34,200 bases of DNA from Alphaproteobacteria bacterium (GTDB taxonomy: Bacteria > Pseudomonadota > Alphaproteobacteria > DSM-16000 > Inquilinaceae): NCBI GenBank assembly GCA_028284045.1, contig JANQSN010000051.1, positions 1 through 34,200 of the forward strand, read 5' to 3'. The notes under the pieces are model-generated. The model ran no database searches, was not told the origin of the DNA, and saw only the letters and a list, made by a program, of their open reading frames with translations. The translations under genes were made by a program, and so were the position numbers. Below, piece by piece: positions 1-7,170 of this stretch. Within the stretch, counting starts at the first letter, position 1, and the number at the start of each line of letters is the position of its first letter.

Positions 1-1378
1 TCAGCGTGTAGGTCCAAGAACCATCCGCCAGCACCTCGAACGTGCCGTAGCCGCCGGTGCCCGACGTCCCCGCAGACATGGCCTGGTAGGACGCCTCGCC
101 GGCATCGGTGTCGGTGATGGTCAGCGTCCCGGTCGCCGTCGCCGACGCCGCAACATCCTCCTTCACCGCGCCCGACGTATCGCCACCTAGGACGGCCCCA
201 TCATTGGTGCCCGTCACCGTCACGCTGATCGTCTGGGTATTGCCTTCGGAATCGGTGAGCGTGATGGTCTCGACGGCCACTTCCCCGTCGCGCAGCGCCT
301 GGGAGGCCACGGGATCCAGGGTGTAGGTCCACTGATCCCCGTCGCCGTTCACCACGATGCGCCCGAACGCGCCATCGCCGGAGGCGCCGGCAAAGCTCGG
401 CGAATCGTCGGCGTCGACATCGGTCACCCAGATATCGCCGCTCACGGTGATGACGTCGGGGATGTCGCCCTCCGTCACCGCACCGGTGGTGTCGCCGCCG
501 ACCACGGCGGCCTCGTCGACGTCGAGAATGGCGATCTCGACCGTGTAGGTGATCCGCTGCGTCGCCGTCTCGACCAGCACCGTCAGGGTCCGCGAGGGAT
601 CCGTCTCATGGTCGATCCGGGCGGTATCCGCGATCGTGATCTCACCGGAGACCGGATCGACGGCGAAGGCGCCGTCGACATTGCCGTCGAGCACGGTGAG
701 CGCGCCGCCGACCGTCCCCAGGACGCCGACCAGCGCGCCGCTGGACGCATTCTCCGCGATCGACAGCGAGAGCGTCTCGGCGATCACCTGGATGCCGTCG
801 ACCTCCGGCACCGGAACCGGCGCCGGCTCCGGTGCCGGCGGCGAGACCAACGGATCGCCGGCCGATCCACCATCGGCCGCACCCTCTGCGATCTCGCCCG
901 ACAGCCCCGCCGGTCCGGCATCCGGATCAACGTCGAGATCGAGTCGATCCGCCGGCGTTTCGATCGGCGCCGCGGTATAGAGACCCCGTTCGATCTCCAC
1001 CGACAGCGGGCGCAGCGGATCGATCCCGGCGACACCGCCGTCGACCGGCGGAATCGCCTGCGGCTCGTCGTCCGGCTCGCCGCTCGGCAGCGGCGACAGC
1101 GTCAGCCCGGCAGCCGATCCGACGGCATCCGGCGCGGCACCCAGCTCGAACGCGGCCTCGTCCACCGCCGCGTCCGAGGTCGCGTCGGCGGCCGGCGCGA
1201 TCCGCCGGGCGGAGCCGAAATGAAGGTTCGGATTGGTGATCTCTTCTTCGGCGGCGTCTTGCGCGCGAGCCGTCAGTTCGACCTGCTCTTCATCGAACCG
1301 GCGGCGCCGCTCTCCACCGTCGTCGACCAGGAAAGCCTCTTCGGCCTGGAATTCCGGCTGACCCGGCTTGTCGGCCAT
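1..1378 (-). CDS. Large VCBS-repeat, cadherin-like surface adhesin (N-terminal 459 codons; runs off the left edge)
   Basis: The reverse frame is open from an ATG at 1378 to the window edge, with GGAGAG six bases upstream as ribosome site. Residues 1-190 have no Sec signal, are acidic, and end in a proline-rich stretch (about 179-191). Residues about 200-285 resemble a cadherin-like module, with an AEN start and a DP-SGEI-like turn. From about 293 VCBS-type repeats begin (GGDT-GAV-E, WTYTLD, then a TGTND boundary at 390-393), and a second repeat is cut by the edge. Such proteins are normally long calcium-binding adhesins secreted by type I systems through a C-terminal signal, which lies outside this window. 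The nearby ABC/HlyD set at 3146-8586 is the likely exporter (inference). I see no clear LapA-type retention module in the visible part. Domain class is confident; exact function is not. Confidence 0.85.
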   Translation of the reverse strand, partial: MADKPGQPEFQAEEAFLVDDGGERRRRFDEEQVELTARAQDAAEEEITNPNLHFGSARRIAPAADATSDAAVDEAAFELGAAPDAVGSAAGLTLSPLPSGEPDDEPQAIPPVDGGVAGIDPLRPLSVEIERGLYTAAPIETPADRLDLDVDPDAGPAGLSGEIAEGAADGGSAGDPLVSPPAPEPAPVPVPEVDGIQVIAETLSLSIAENASSGALVGVLGTVGGALTVLDGNVDGAFAVDPVSGEITIADTARIDHETDPSRTLTVLVETATQRITYTVEIAILDVDEAAVVGGDTTGAVTEGDIPDVITVSGDIWVTDVDADDSPSFAGASGDGAFGRIVVNGDGDQWTYTLDPVASQALRDGEVAVETITLTDSEGNTQTISVTVTGTNDGAVLGGDTSGAVKEDVAASATATGTLTITDTDAGEASYQAMSAGTSGTGGYGTFEVLADGSWTYTL

Positions 1379-1446
1379 CACCGTCTCTCCTTCCGGGGGC
1401 CGAGTCCGGTCGGCCCCAAGCGCTGGGCAAAATCAACCACCGCACA

Positions 1447-1477
1447 AACCTAGCAATTAATAAGGCCAAAATGTAAA
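1447..1477 (-). promoter_or_regulatory. Candidate promoter of the adhesin gene
   Basis: On the reverse strand TTTACA (1472-1477) could be a -35 element and TAGGTT (1447-1452) a -10 element. The 19-bp spacing is long for a sigma-70 promoter. It lies in the only A+T-rich pocket upstream of the adhesin start, about 70 bp from the ATG. The match is weak and was made by eye. Confidence 0.25.
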
Positions 1478-1487
1478 CAATCCGTTA

Positions 1488-1513
1488 GCTTTTCAGCAAC
1501 CATGTCGAAAAGC
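1488..1513. promoter_or_regulatory. Inverted repeat, candidate operator upstream of the adhesin promoter
   Basis: GCTTTTC at 1488-1494 and GAAAAGC at 1507-1513 form a perfect 7-bp inverted repeat with a 12-base centre. It sits just upstream of the candidate -35 element of the adhesin gene, where an activator or repressor could bind. No specific regulator is implied. Confidence 0.3.
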
Positions 1514-1804
1514 CGTCAATCGTATCAATCTCCGCACCACAGCAACGTCGATATGACCAAGAAAGTTCAAATACCCGGAAAATTCTCCGAGACGTCGATG
1601 AAGATCAGACAGGCCGCGAACCGATCGGTAATCTGGCGCCATTGGACGAGCTCGGCGCGGCGATGATGGTCAGGCGATCGATTGGGGTTCCTCAGGCACG
1701 ATTCACGCGCGCCCGTCGGCGGTCGCCGAATGCGCGACCGCCCACCGTCGCGTTCACCGCGGCGGCCCGATCCCGCTTTTCCCAGGCCCTGCTTTTCCCA
1801 GGTG

Positions 1805-1849
1805 CGGACCGCCAAGCCCCTCTGGGGACGCCCTGGCGGCGGCGGTCCG
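1805..1849 (-). terminator. Hairpin downstream of the ParA-like gene
   Basis: CGGACCGCC (1805-1813) pairs perfectly with GGCGGTCCG (1841-1849). A smaller CCCC/GGGG hairpin (1817-1820 with 1824-1827) sits inside the loop. It begins 8 bases beyond the stop of the reverse ParA-like gene. There is no T tract, so if it ends transcription it is not a classic intrinsic terminator. Confidence 0.35.
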
Positions 1850-1856
1850 GCCGGCC

Positions 1857-2696
1857 TTACAGCGCCGGCTCTCCGTCCGGATCGGCGCGGCGCGACAACG
1901 CGCTGCTGACGAAGCCCAGCGAATCCTCCACCCGCCGCAGACCTTCTTCGAAGCTGCGCCGCCACACCGCAATGCGCGCCCGATCGGCAGCCGAGAGATC
2001 CGTCCCCGCCACCAGGTCGCTCCAGCGCCGCGCCGTCAGCTCGCACCGGATATAGGTGTCGGGATCGAGATACGGCATCACCGTTTCTTGTCCGTGGCGC
2101 GCCACGAACCGCGACTTGCGCCCGCGCCCGGCATTGGCGCCGGTGCCGTCCCAGGCGGCGAACTGCTCTTCCCCATACTGGAAGTTGCGCACGGCGATGA
2201 CGGTCGCCTGGTCGCCGACCGTCTCGGCGAGCCAGATGGCGCTGTCATGGGTACTGCGCGCGGGCGTCACCAGGGCCACGAAGACCGGGTCGACGCCGAG
2301 ATGCCGCGCGGCGATGACGAATTCCGACAAGGCGCGGTCGGGCCGATCGAGTCCCATCAACTGCTGGAACTCCAGTCGAATACCCGACGGAAGGTCGTGG
2401 AAGATTACGTCCACGTCCGGCAGTTCCAGGCTGTTGATCAAGAAATCCATGCCGTACTTCTTGTTCTGCAAGTCGTAAAGCAGGCAGCCCTGGCGCGGAT
2501 CTTGTTGATCCAACGGCACATAGCCGCCCTGGTCGTTGCGCGTACCGAACACCCTGAACAGGCTACGCGCCATCCAGTCGCCGTCGAACAGGGCCGCACG
2601 GACGCCCCGTTGACGGTAGAGATCGGCAACCCCGCGGGACCAGGTGGACTTCCCGGTCCCTCCCTTGTCCCCAAACACGCAGACGAGTTTCGGCAC
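1857..2696 (-). CDS. Orphan ParA/MinD-like P-loop ATPase
   Basis: This 279-aa protein starts at a GTG preceded by AAGGGGG. It opens with a beta strand and the deviant Walker A motif GDKGGTGKST (residues 9-18), the signature of ParA/MinD/MipZ ATPases, followed by a strand ending in DGD. A Walker-B-like HDLPSG motif follows. Such proteins position plasmids, chromosomes or membrane complexes by ATP-driven dimerisation. No ParB, CTP-binding partner or replication gene lies beside it, so plasmid partition is unlikely. It sits between the adhesin gene (same strand, downstream) and the divergent secretion operon, suggesting a role in locating or regulating that system (inference). It could equally be an unrelated P-loop regulator. 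The fold class is confident, the role unknown. Confidence 0.85.
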   Translation of the reverse strand: MPKLVCVFGDKGGTGKSTWSRGVADLYRQRGVRAALFDGDWMARSLFRVFGTRNDQGGYVPLDQQDPRQGCLLYDLQNKKYGMDFLINSLELPDVDVIFHDLPSGIRLEFQQLMGLDRPDRALSEFVIAARHLGVDPVFVALVTPARSTHDSAIWLAETVGDQATVIAVRNFQYGEEQFAAWDGTGANAGRGRKSRFVARHGQETVMPYLDPDTYIRCELTARRWSDLVAGTDLSAADRARIAVWRRSFEEGLRRVEDSLGFVSSALSRRADPDGEPAL

Positions 2697-3145
2697 GTGA
2701 GCCCCCTTTTGTTGGTCGGGTCGGGCCGGCCGGTCCCCTTGTTTTGTCGGCCGCCCGACGTCCCGCGGCGTCGACGCCCGGTTGGGATGGTCGGTTGCGA
2801 GGCCGTCACAATACCGCAGGCCTGCGGCATGGACAATTCGCCGCCCAGTCCCTCGATCCGCCGACGAACACGTCCGCCGGTTCCGGGTTTCCCGAGGACA
2901 TTCAGCGAAGTCTTTCGTTAATTCTTTGTTTTCACCGTGCTGCTAGCGTCGGTGGAAATCGGTGACGGCCGGCCAGACCGCAGTACAACCGACTCCAGCG
3001 AGATGCGCCAGAACGACGGCTCCCGCCTCCGCAATATCGGCATTCGCGACCGGCCTTGGGCGCTTATGCCCGCGGCTTTGCGTCCCCGCGGCCGGCCCGA
3101 CGACACCGCGATAGAACCGGATCATCGCCGCAACGGACGGCAGCC
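2697..3145. other. 449-bp divergent intergenic region between the ParA-like gene and the secretion operon
   Basis: The region should hold promoters for both directions. I see no convincing gene. A T-rich patch at 2911-2935 followed by TAGCGT at 2944-2949 is the best promoter candidate for the rightward operon. A TTG at 3056 would extend the first ABC protein by 30 residues, but the extension is arginine-rich and lacks a ribosome site, so I leave it as noncoding. Confidence 0.5.
2921..2949 (+). promoter_or_regulatory. Candidate promoter of the type I secretion operon
   Basis: TAGCGT at 2944-2949 could be a -10 element. The -35 candidate 17 bp upstream (ATTCTT, 2921-2926) is poor. The same TAGCGT box appears in a better promoter before the Lrp gene (15818-15823). 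A TTGTTT at 2927-2932 and TGCTAG at 2941-2946 also occur, with other spacing, upstream of the adhesin gene. Confidence 0.22.
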
Positions 3146-4885
3146 ATGACCATCGCCAGCGATCAGCGCGAAGGGTTCGCCGGCCCGGCCGGGCGCCAGC
3201 CGGCGGTCGTCCGCTCGCTCGGCCGGGTCGCCTACGGCCGCTCGGATGTACTGGGCGCGACGCTGTTCATCAATCTGCTGTCGCTCGCGCTGCCCCTGGT
3301 CATCCTGCAGACCTACGACCGCATCATCCCCTATGCGGCCCAGGAAACCCTGGCCTTCATGGTCGTCGGCCTGATCGCCGTGGTGCTGATCAACGGCCTG
3401 CTCGGCACCGTTCGCAGCCATATCAACGCCTGGGCCGCCGCACGGTTCGAGCACGTCGCATCGTGCCGCGGCATCGAGAAGCTGCTGACCAGCGACAGCG
3501 CCACGGTGCAGAGCATCGCCCCGGGCGTCCAGCTCAACCGGCTGGGCGCGGTCGACCAGCTTCGCGGCTTCTACGCCGGGCAAGGTCTCACCTCGCTGAT
3601 CGATCTGCCCTTCGTCGTGCTGTTCTTGGGCCTGATCGCGATGATCGGCGGCCTGCTGGTGGTGGTGCCGCTGAGCCTGCTGGCGATCATGGGGCTGCTG
3701 GCCGCGGTGGTCGGCTGGCGGCTGCGCAACGCCGTCCTGGAGCGCTCGATCATCGACGGCCGTAGGACCAATTTCCTGATCGAGGTGATGACCGGCATCC
3801 ATACGGTCAAGGGGCTCGGCCTGGAGCGGATGATGGCGCGGCGGCTCGACCGGCTGCAGGCCACCTCCGCGGAGGCCGTCTTCCGCACCGCCCAGCGCTC
3901 CACCATGGCGCAGGCGATCGGCGGCGCGATCTCCAGCCTGACCATGATCGCCACGGTGGCGACCGGCAGCCTGTTCGTCCTGTCCGGCGAGCTGACCACC
4001 GGGATGCTGGCCGCCTGTACGCTGCTGGCCGGGCGGTCGGTCCAGCCGTTCCTGCGCGCCGTCGGCACCTGGTCCCAGTTCCAGAGCCTGAAGGTGGCGG
4101 AGGATCGCTACCGCCGGCTGATGACCATGCCGGACGAGGATCCCCCGAGCGCGCGGCCGATGCCGCGGATCTCCGGCGCCCTGCAGCTCCAGCGGGTCGC
4201 CTTCGGCTATCCGGATGCGGACCAGCCGCTGTTCACCGATCTGAACCTCACATTGGCGCCGGGCGAGGTGGTGGCCATCACCGGCGACAACGGCTCGGGC
4301 AAGTCGTCCCTCTTGTGGCTGATCATGGGCCTCTTGCGGCCGACGGCGGGCCGGGTGCTGTTCGACGGGCGGGACATCGCTGACATCGACACGCGCACGC
4401 TGCGCGCCCAGATCGGCTACCTGCCGCAGCGGGCCGTGCTTTTCAAGGGCACGATCCTCGACAACCTGACGATGTTCTCTGGCGAGCAGTATCTCAACAC
4501 AGCCATGGACTATGCCCGCCGGCTCGGCCTCGACCGGGTGATCGCCCGCCTGCCGCAGGGTCTCGACACGACGGTCGGCGACAGCTCGTTCGAAGCGCTG
4601 CCCAGCGGCGTGCGCCAACAGATCGTCTTCATCCGCTCGCTGGTGCGCCGGCCGCGCCTGATCCTGTTCGACGAGGCGAACACCTCGTTCGACATGGACA
4701 CAGACCAGCACCTCAAAGGGCTGCTGACCGAGCTGCGCGAGCAGGCGGCTCTGGTGCTGATCAGCTACCGCCCGTCGATCCTCGGCGTCGCCGACCGCCT
4801 CTACCGGATCTCGGGCGGCGGGCTGACCGACATCTCGCCGCCATCGGGCGGTGTCGGCGACGGCGTCGGATACCAACGGCCATGA
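3146..4885 (+). CDS. Type I secretion ABC transporter, half-transporter A with degenerate ATPase motifs
   Basis: 579 aa from an ATG with GGACGG upstream. The N-terminal half holds about six membrane segments in type I exporter order, starting near residue 32. The C-terminal half is an ABC ATPase. Walker A is intact (GDNGSGKS, 380-387). The signature is LPSGVRQQ (485-492) rather than LSGGQRQ, Walker B ends in DE (509-510), the D-loop reads ANTSFD, and the switch histidine is a tyrosine (Y541, in ISYRP). There is no N-terminal peptidase-like domain. The stop overlaps the next start (ATGA), so the two are translationally coupled and very likely form a heterodimer in the inner membrane. Missing the switch histidine suggests that the composite site using it hydrolyses ATP poorly. 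Substrate is probably the VCBS adhesin (inference). Confidence 0.88.
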   Translation: MTIASDQREGFAGPAGRQPAVVRSLGRVAYGRSDVLGATLFINLLSLALPLVILQTYDRIIPYAAQETLAFMVVGLIAVVLINGLLGTVRSHINAWAAARFEHVASCRGIEKLLTSDSATVQSIAPGVQLNRLGAVDQLRGFYAGQGLTSLIDLPFVVLFLGLIAMIGGLLVVVPLSLLAIMGLLAAVVGWRLRNAVLERSIIDGRRTNFLIEVMTGIHTVKGLGLERMMARRLDRLQATSAEAVFRTAQRSTMAQAIGGAISSLTMIATVATGSLFVLSGELTTGMLAACTLLAGRSVQPFLRAVGTWSQFQSLKVAEDRYRRLMTMPDEDPPSARPMPRISGALQLQRVAFGYPDADQPLFTDLNLTLAPGEVVAITGDNGSGKSSLLWLIMGLLRPTAGRVLFDGRDIADIDTRTLRAQIGYLPQRAVLFKGTILDNLTMFSGEQYLNTAMDYARRLGLDRVIARLPQGLDTTVGDSSFEALPSGVRQQIVFIRSLVRRPRLILFDEANTSFDMDTDQHLKGLLTELREQAALVLISYRPSILGVADRLYRISGGGLTDISPPSGGVGDGVGYQRP

Positions 4886-7035
4886 CCGTCGCTCTCGACA
4901 CCTACGCCACCGCGGCGGAACAGAGCGAGCTGCTCACCAACGCGCTGTCGCAGGGCGAGGAGGAGGCGCGCGTCAGCCCCTGGGCGGCCTGCCTGACGCC
5001 ACTCCTCGCCGCCTTGGGCTGGCGCGGCGAGCCCCGGCACATCGCGGAGTCCCTGCCGCATTTCGCCAGCAACCTGGATCTCGACGACCTGCGCACGGTG
5101 CTCGGCCGCATGGGCTTCGCCACCCGGCCGATCTCGCTCCGGCTGCGCGACATCGATCCGCGGATCCTGCCGTGCCTGTTCGTCGACCGCGCCAACCGGC
5201 CGTTCGTGCTGCTGGGCCGCCAGGGCCGGACCTTCGACGCCTACGACGCCATTCACCGCGAGCGACGAGCCCTGCCGGCGCTCGGACGGCGCGGCGAAGC
5301 CTACGTCATTCAGGAAGACACGGCCGACGACACCGCGGCGACCGGCAGCGAATGGTTCGCCGAGACCGTTAGACGGTTCCGCGCCCTGGTGCTGCAGCTC
5401 TTCGGCCTGTCGCTGGTCATCAACCTGCTGGGCGTGGTGGTGCCGCTGGGCATCATGGCGATCTACGACCAGGTGATCGCCAAGCAGTCGATGGCCGCCC
5501 TGGTCACCATCGTCGTCGGCGTCGCCGCCGCGCTGGCCGGCGAATTCCTGCTGCGCCGCCTGCGCGACAACGTCCAGGCGCATATCGCCGCCCGCATGGA
5601 GTACCTGATCGGCAGCAAGAGCTTCGAGCATATCCTCGCCCTGCCCGCAGTGTTCACCGAGCGGGCACCGGTGGGCGGTCAGATCTCGCGCCTGCGCGAG
5701 TTCGAGTCGCTGCGCGAGTTCTTCACCGGCCCACTCGCCGGGGTGTGTCTCGACCTGCCCTTCGTCTTCCTGTTCGTGCTCGTGCTGGCGATGCTCGGCG
5801 GACCGGTGGCGCTGGTGCCGATCGTGTTGATCACCGCCTTCGTGGTGATGGGGGTCCTGCTGTTCCCGGTGGTGCGCCGCCTCGGCCGCGCCGCCAGCCT
5901 GACGCGCGCCGAGCGGCACGCCTTCCTGGTCGAAACGCTGTCGAAGATGACGACGATCAAGCAGATCGGCGGCGAAGCGGTGTGGGCGGAGCGGTTTCGC
6001 ACGCTGTCGGCGGAAAGCGCCATGGCCAGCCTGCAGATGAGCCGGCTTCAGGCGATCATGACCAGCATCTCCCAGTCGCTGATGACCGTGGCGGGGATCG
6101 CGGTTCTGGTGATCTCCGTCGGCCGCGTGCTGGACGAGCAGATGTCCATGGGCGCGCTGATCGCCGCGATGGCCCTGGTCTGGCGGGTCCTCACGCCGAT
6201 CTCGACCGGCTTCAACCTGTTCACGGCGCTGGAGCAGACGCTCAAGAGCGTGTCCCAGCTCAACCAGACGCTGCGCTACCAGCCCGAGCAGGAACCCAAC
6301 GCCGCCGCCAAGGCCCGCAAGATCTTCGCCGGCAACGTGTCCCTGTCGCGGGTGCTGATCCGCCATTCCCATCAGGCGGAACCGGCGCTGATCAACGTCA
6401 ATATGTCGATCCAGCAGGGCGAGGTGTTCGCCATCACCGGCCACAGCGGCGCGGGCAAAACCACTTTGATCAAGGTGATGCTCGGCCTCTACACGCCGCA
6501 GGCCGGCAATGTGTCGCTGGACGGGATCGACCTCCGCCAGATCGACTCGTGGGAGCTGCGGCAGGCCTTCGGCTACATGCCGCAAGCCAGCCACGAGTTC
6601 TATGGCACGATTGCGCAGAACCTGCGGCTGGCCAAGCCGACGGCGACCGAAGCGGAATTCGTCACGGCTTGCGAGCTGGCGGGCCTGATGGACGACATCG
6701 ATGCGTTGCCGGAACGGTTCGACACGCGCATCGGCGACCATCACGCCGGACGGTTCCCCACGGGGTTCCGCCAGCGGCTCGGCCTCGCCCGGGTCTATCT
6801 GCGCGACGCGCCGGTGATGATCTTCGACGAGCCGACCAGCGGCCTCGACCAGGCGCACGACCAAGCCTTCCTGGAGGCGGTGCAGACATTGCGCGGCGAT
6901 CGGACCATCATCCTGGTCACCCACCGTCCGAGCCATCTGCGCATCGTCGATCGGGTCTGTGTGCTGGCCCAAGGCCAGGTGCTGGCGATCGAGAGCCCAC
7001 AGAGCATCATTCCCAAACTGATGCAGGCCGGGTGA
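4882..7035 (+). CDS. Type I secretion ABC transporter, half-transporter B with inactive C39-like N-domain
   Basis: 717 aa. Residues 1 to about 155 align by eye with C39 peptidase-like domains (an ACL segment, then LG-MGF), but SPW stands where the catalytic Cys motif DCG is expected and no catalytic His is seen near FVLL. This fits a non-proteolytic substrate-binding C39-like domain as in RTX exporters. About six membrane segments follow from residue 170. The ATPase has Walker A GHSGAGKT (520-527), a non-canonical signature FPTGFRQR (625-632), Walker B DE at 649-650 with PTSGLD after it, and an intact switch histidine H681 (VTHRP). It therefore carries the histidine that half A lacks. It overlaps half A by 4 bp and is followed after 135 bp by hlyD. 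Exporter class is sure; the exact substrate is not. Confidence 0.9.
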   Translation: MTVALDTYATAAEQSELLTNALSQGEEEARVSPWAACLTPLLAALGWRGEPRHIAESLPHFASNLDLDDLRTVLGRMGFATRPISLRLRDIDPRILPCLFVDRANRPFVLLGRQGRTFDAYDAIHRERRALPALGRRGEAYVIQEDTADDTAATGSEWFAETVRRFRALVLQLFGLSLVINLLGVVVPLGIMAIYDQVIAKQSMAALVTIVVGVAAALAGEFLLRRLRDNVQAHIAARMEYLIGSKSFEHILALPAVFTERAPVGGQISRLREFESLREFFTGPLAGVCLDLPFVFLFVLVLAMLGGPVALVPIVLITAFVVMGVLLFPVVRRLGRAASLTRAERHAFLVETLSKMTTIKQIGGEAVWAERFRTLSAESAMASLQMSRLQAIMTSISQSLMTVAGIAVLVISVGRVLDEQMSMGALIAAMALVWRVLTPISTGFNLFTALEQTLKSVSQLNQTLRYQPEQEPNAAAKARKIFAGNVSLSRVLIRHSHQAEPALINVNMSIQQGEVFAITGHSGAGKTTLIKVMLGLYTPQAGNVSLDGIDLRQIDSWELRQAFGYMPQASHEFYGTIAQNLRLAKPTATEAEFVTACELAGLMDDIDALPERFDTRIGDHHAGRFPTGFRQRLGLARVYLRDAPVMIFDEPTSGLDQAHDQAFLEAVQTLRGDRTIILVTHRPSHLRIVDRVCVLAQGQVLAIESPQSIIPKLMQAG

Positions 7036-7076
7036 GCGCGCGATGACCGGCCCAGCAACCCAAACTGATCCGAAAG

Positions 7077-7105
7077 GCCGGGCTGCCGCCCCGGAACGGC
7101 CCGGC
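7077..7105. other. Hairpin in the ABC-hlyD spacer
   Basis: GCCGGGC (7077-7083) pairs perfectly with GCCCGGC (7099-7105) around a 15-base loop. It lies in the 135-bp gap within the secretion operon. It has no T tract. It might tune transcript stability or adaptor expression, but a chance stem is possible in such GC-rich DNA. Confidence 0.3.
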
Positions 7106-7170
7106 GCAACCGCGAAGGCGCGACGTCCGCTCCGTCTTCGAACCGACACGCAGCGCGAAGAGTCCGGCGC

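Larger units (their letters stand above)
1379..1856. other. 478-bp noncoding region upstream of the adhesin gene
   Basis: No convincing gene is seen here; open frames in the stretch lack family resemblance and ribosome sites. About 1440-1600 is clearly richer in A+T than the rest of the window and holds a candidate adhesin promoter and an inverted repeat, listed separately. About 1775-1849 holds a 12-bp direct repeat (gcttttcccagg at 1775-1786 and 1791-1802) and a hairpin just past the ParA-like gene. Confidence 0.6.

Noticed and set aside
1567..2046. Short open frames on both strands in and beside the ParA-like gene
   Set aside because: They lack ribosome sites and family features; the region is best read as noncoding plus the 3' end of the ATPase gene.
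1857..2696. Plasmid partition locus
   Set aside because: The ParA-like gene has no ParB gene or clustered centromere-like repeats next to it, and it lies in a chromosome-like envelope gene context.
3122..4876. 584-codon reverse open frame opposite the first ABC gene
   Set aside because: Same antisense effect: the translation is low-complexity and lacks any motif, and the opposite strand encodes a clear ABC transporter.
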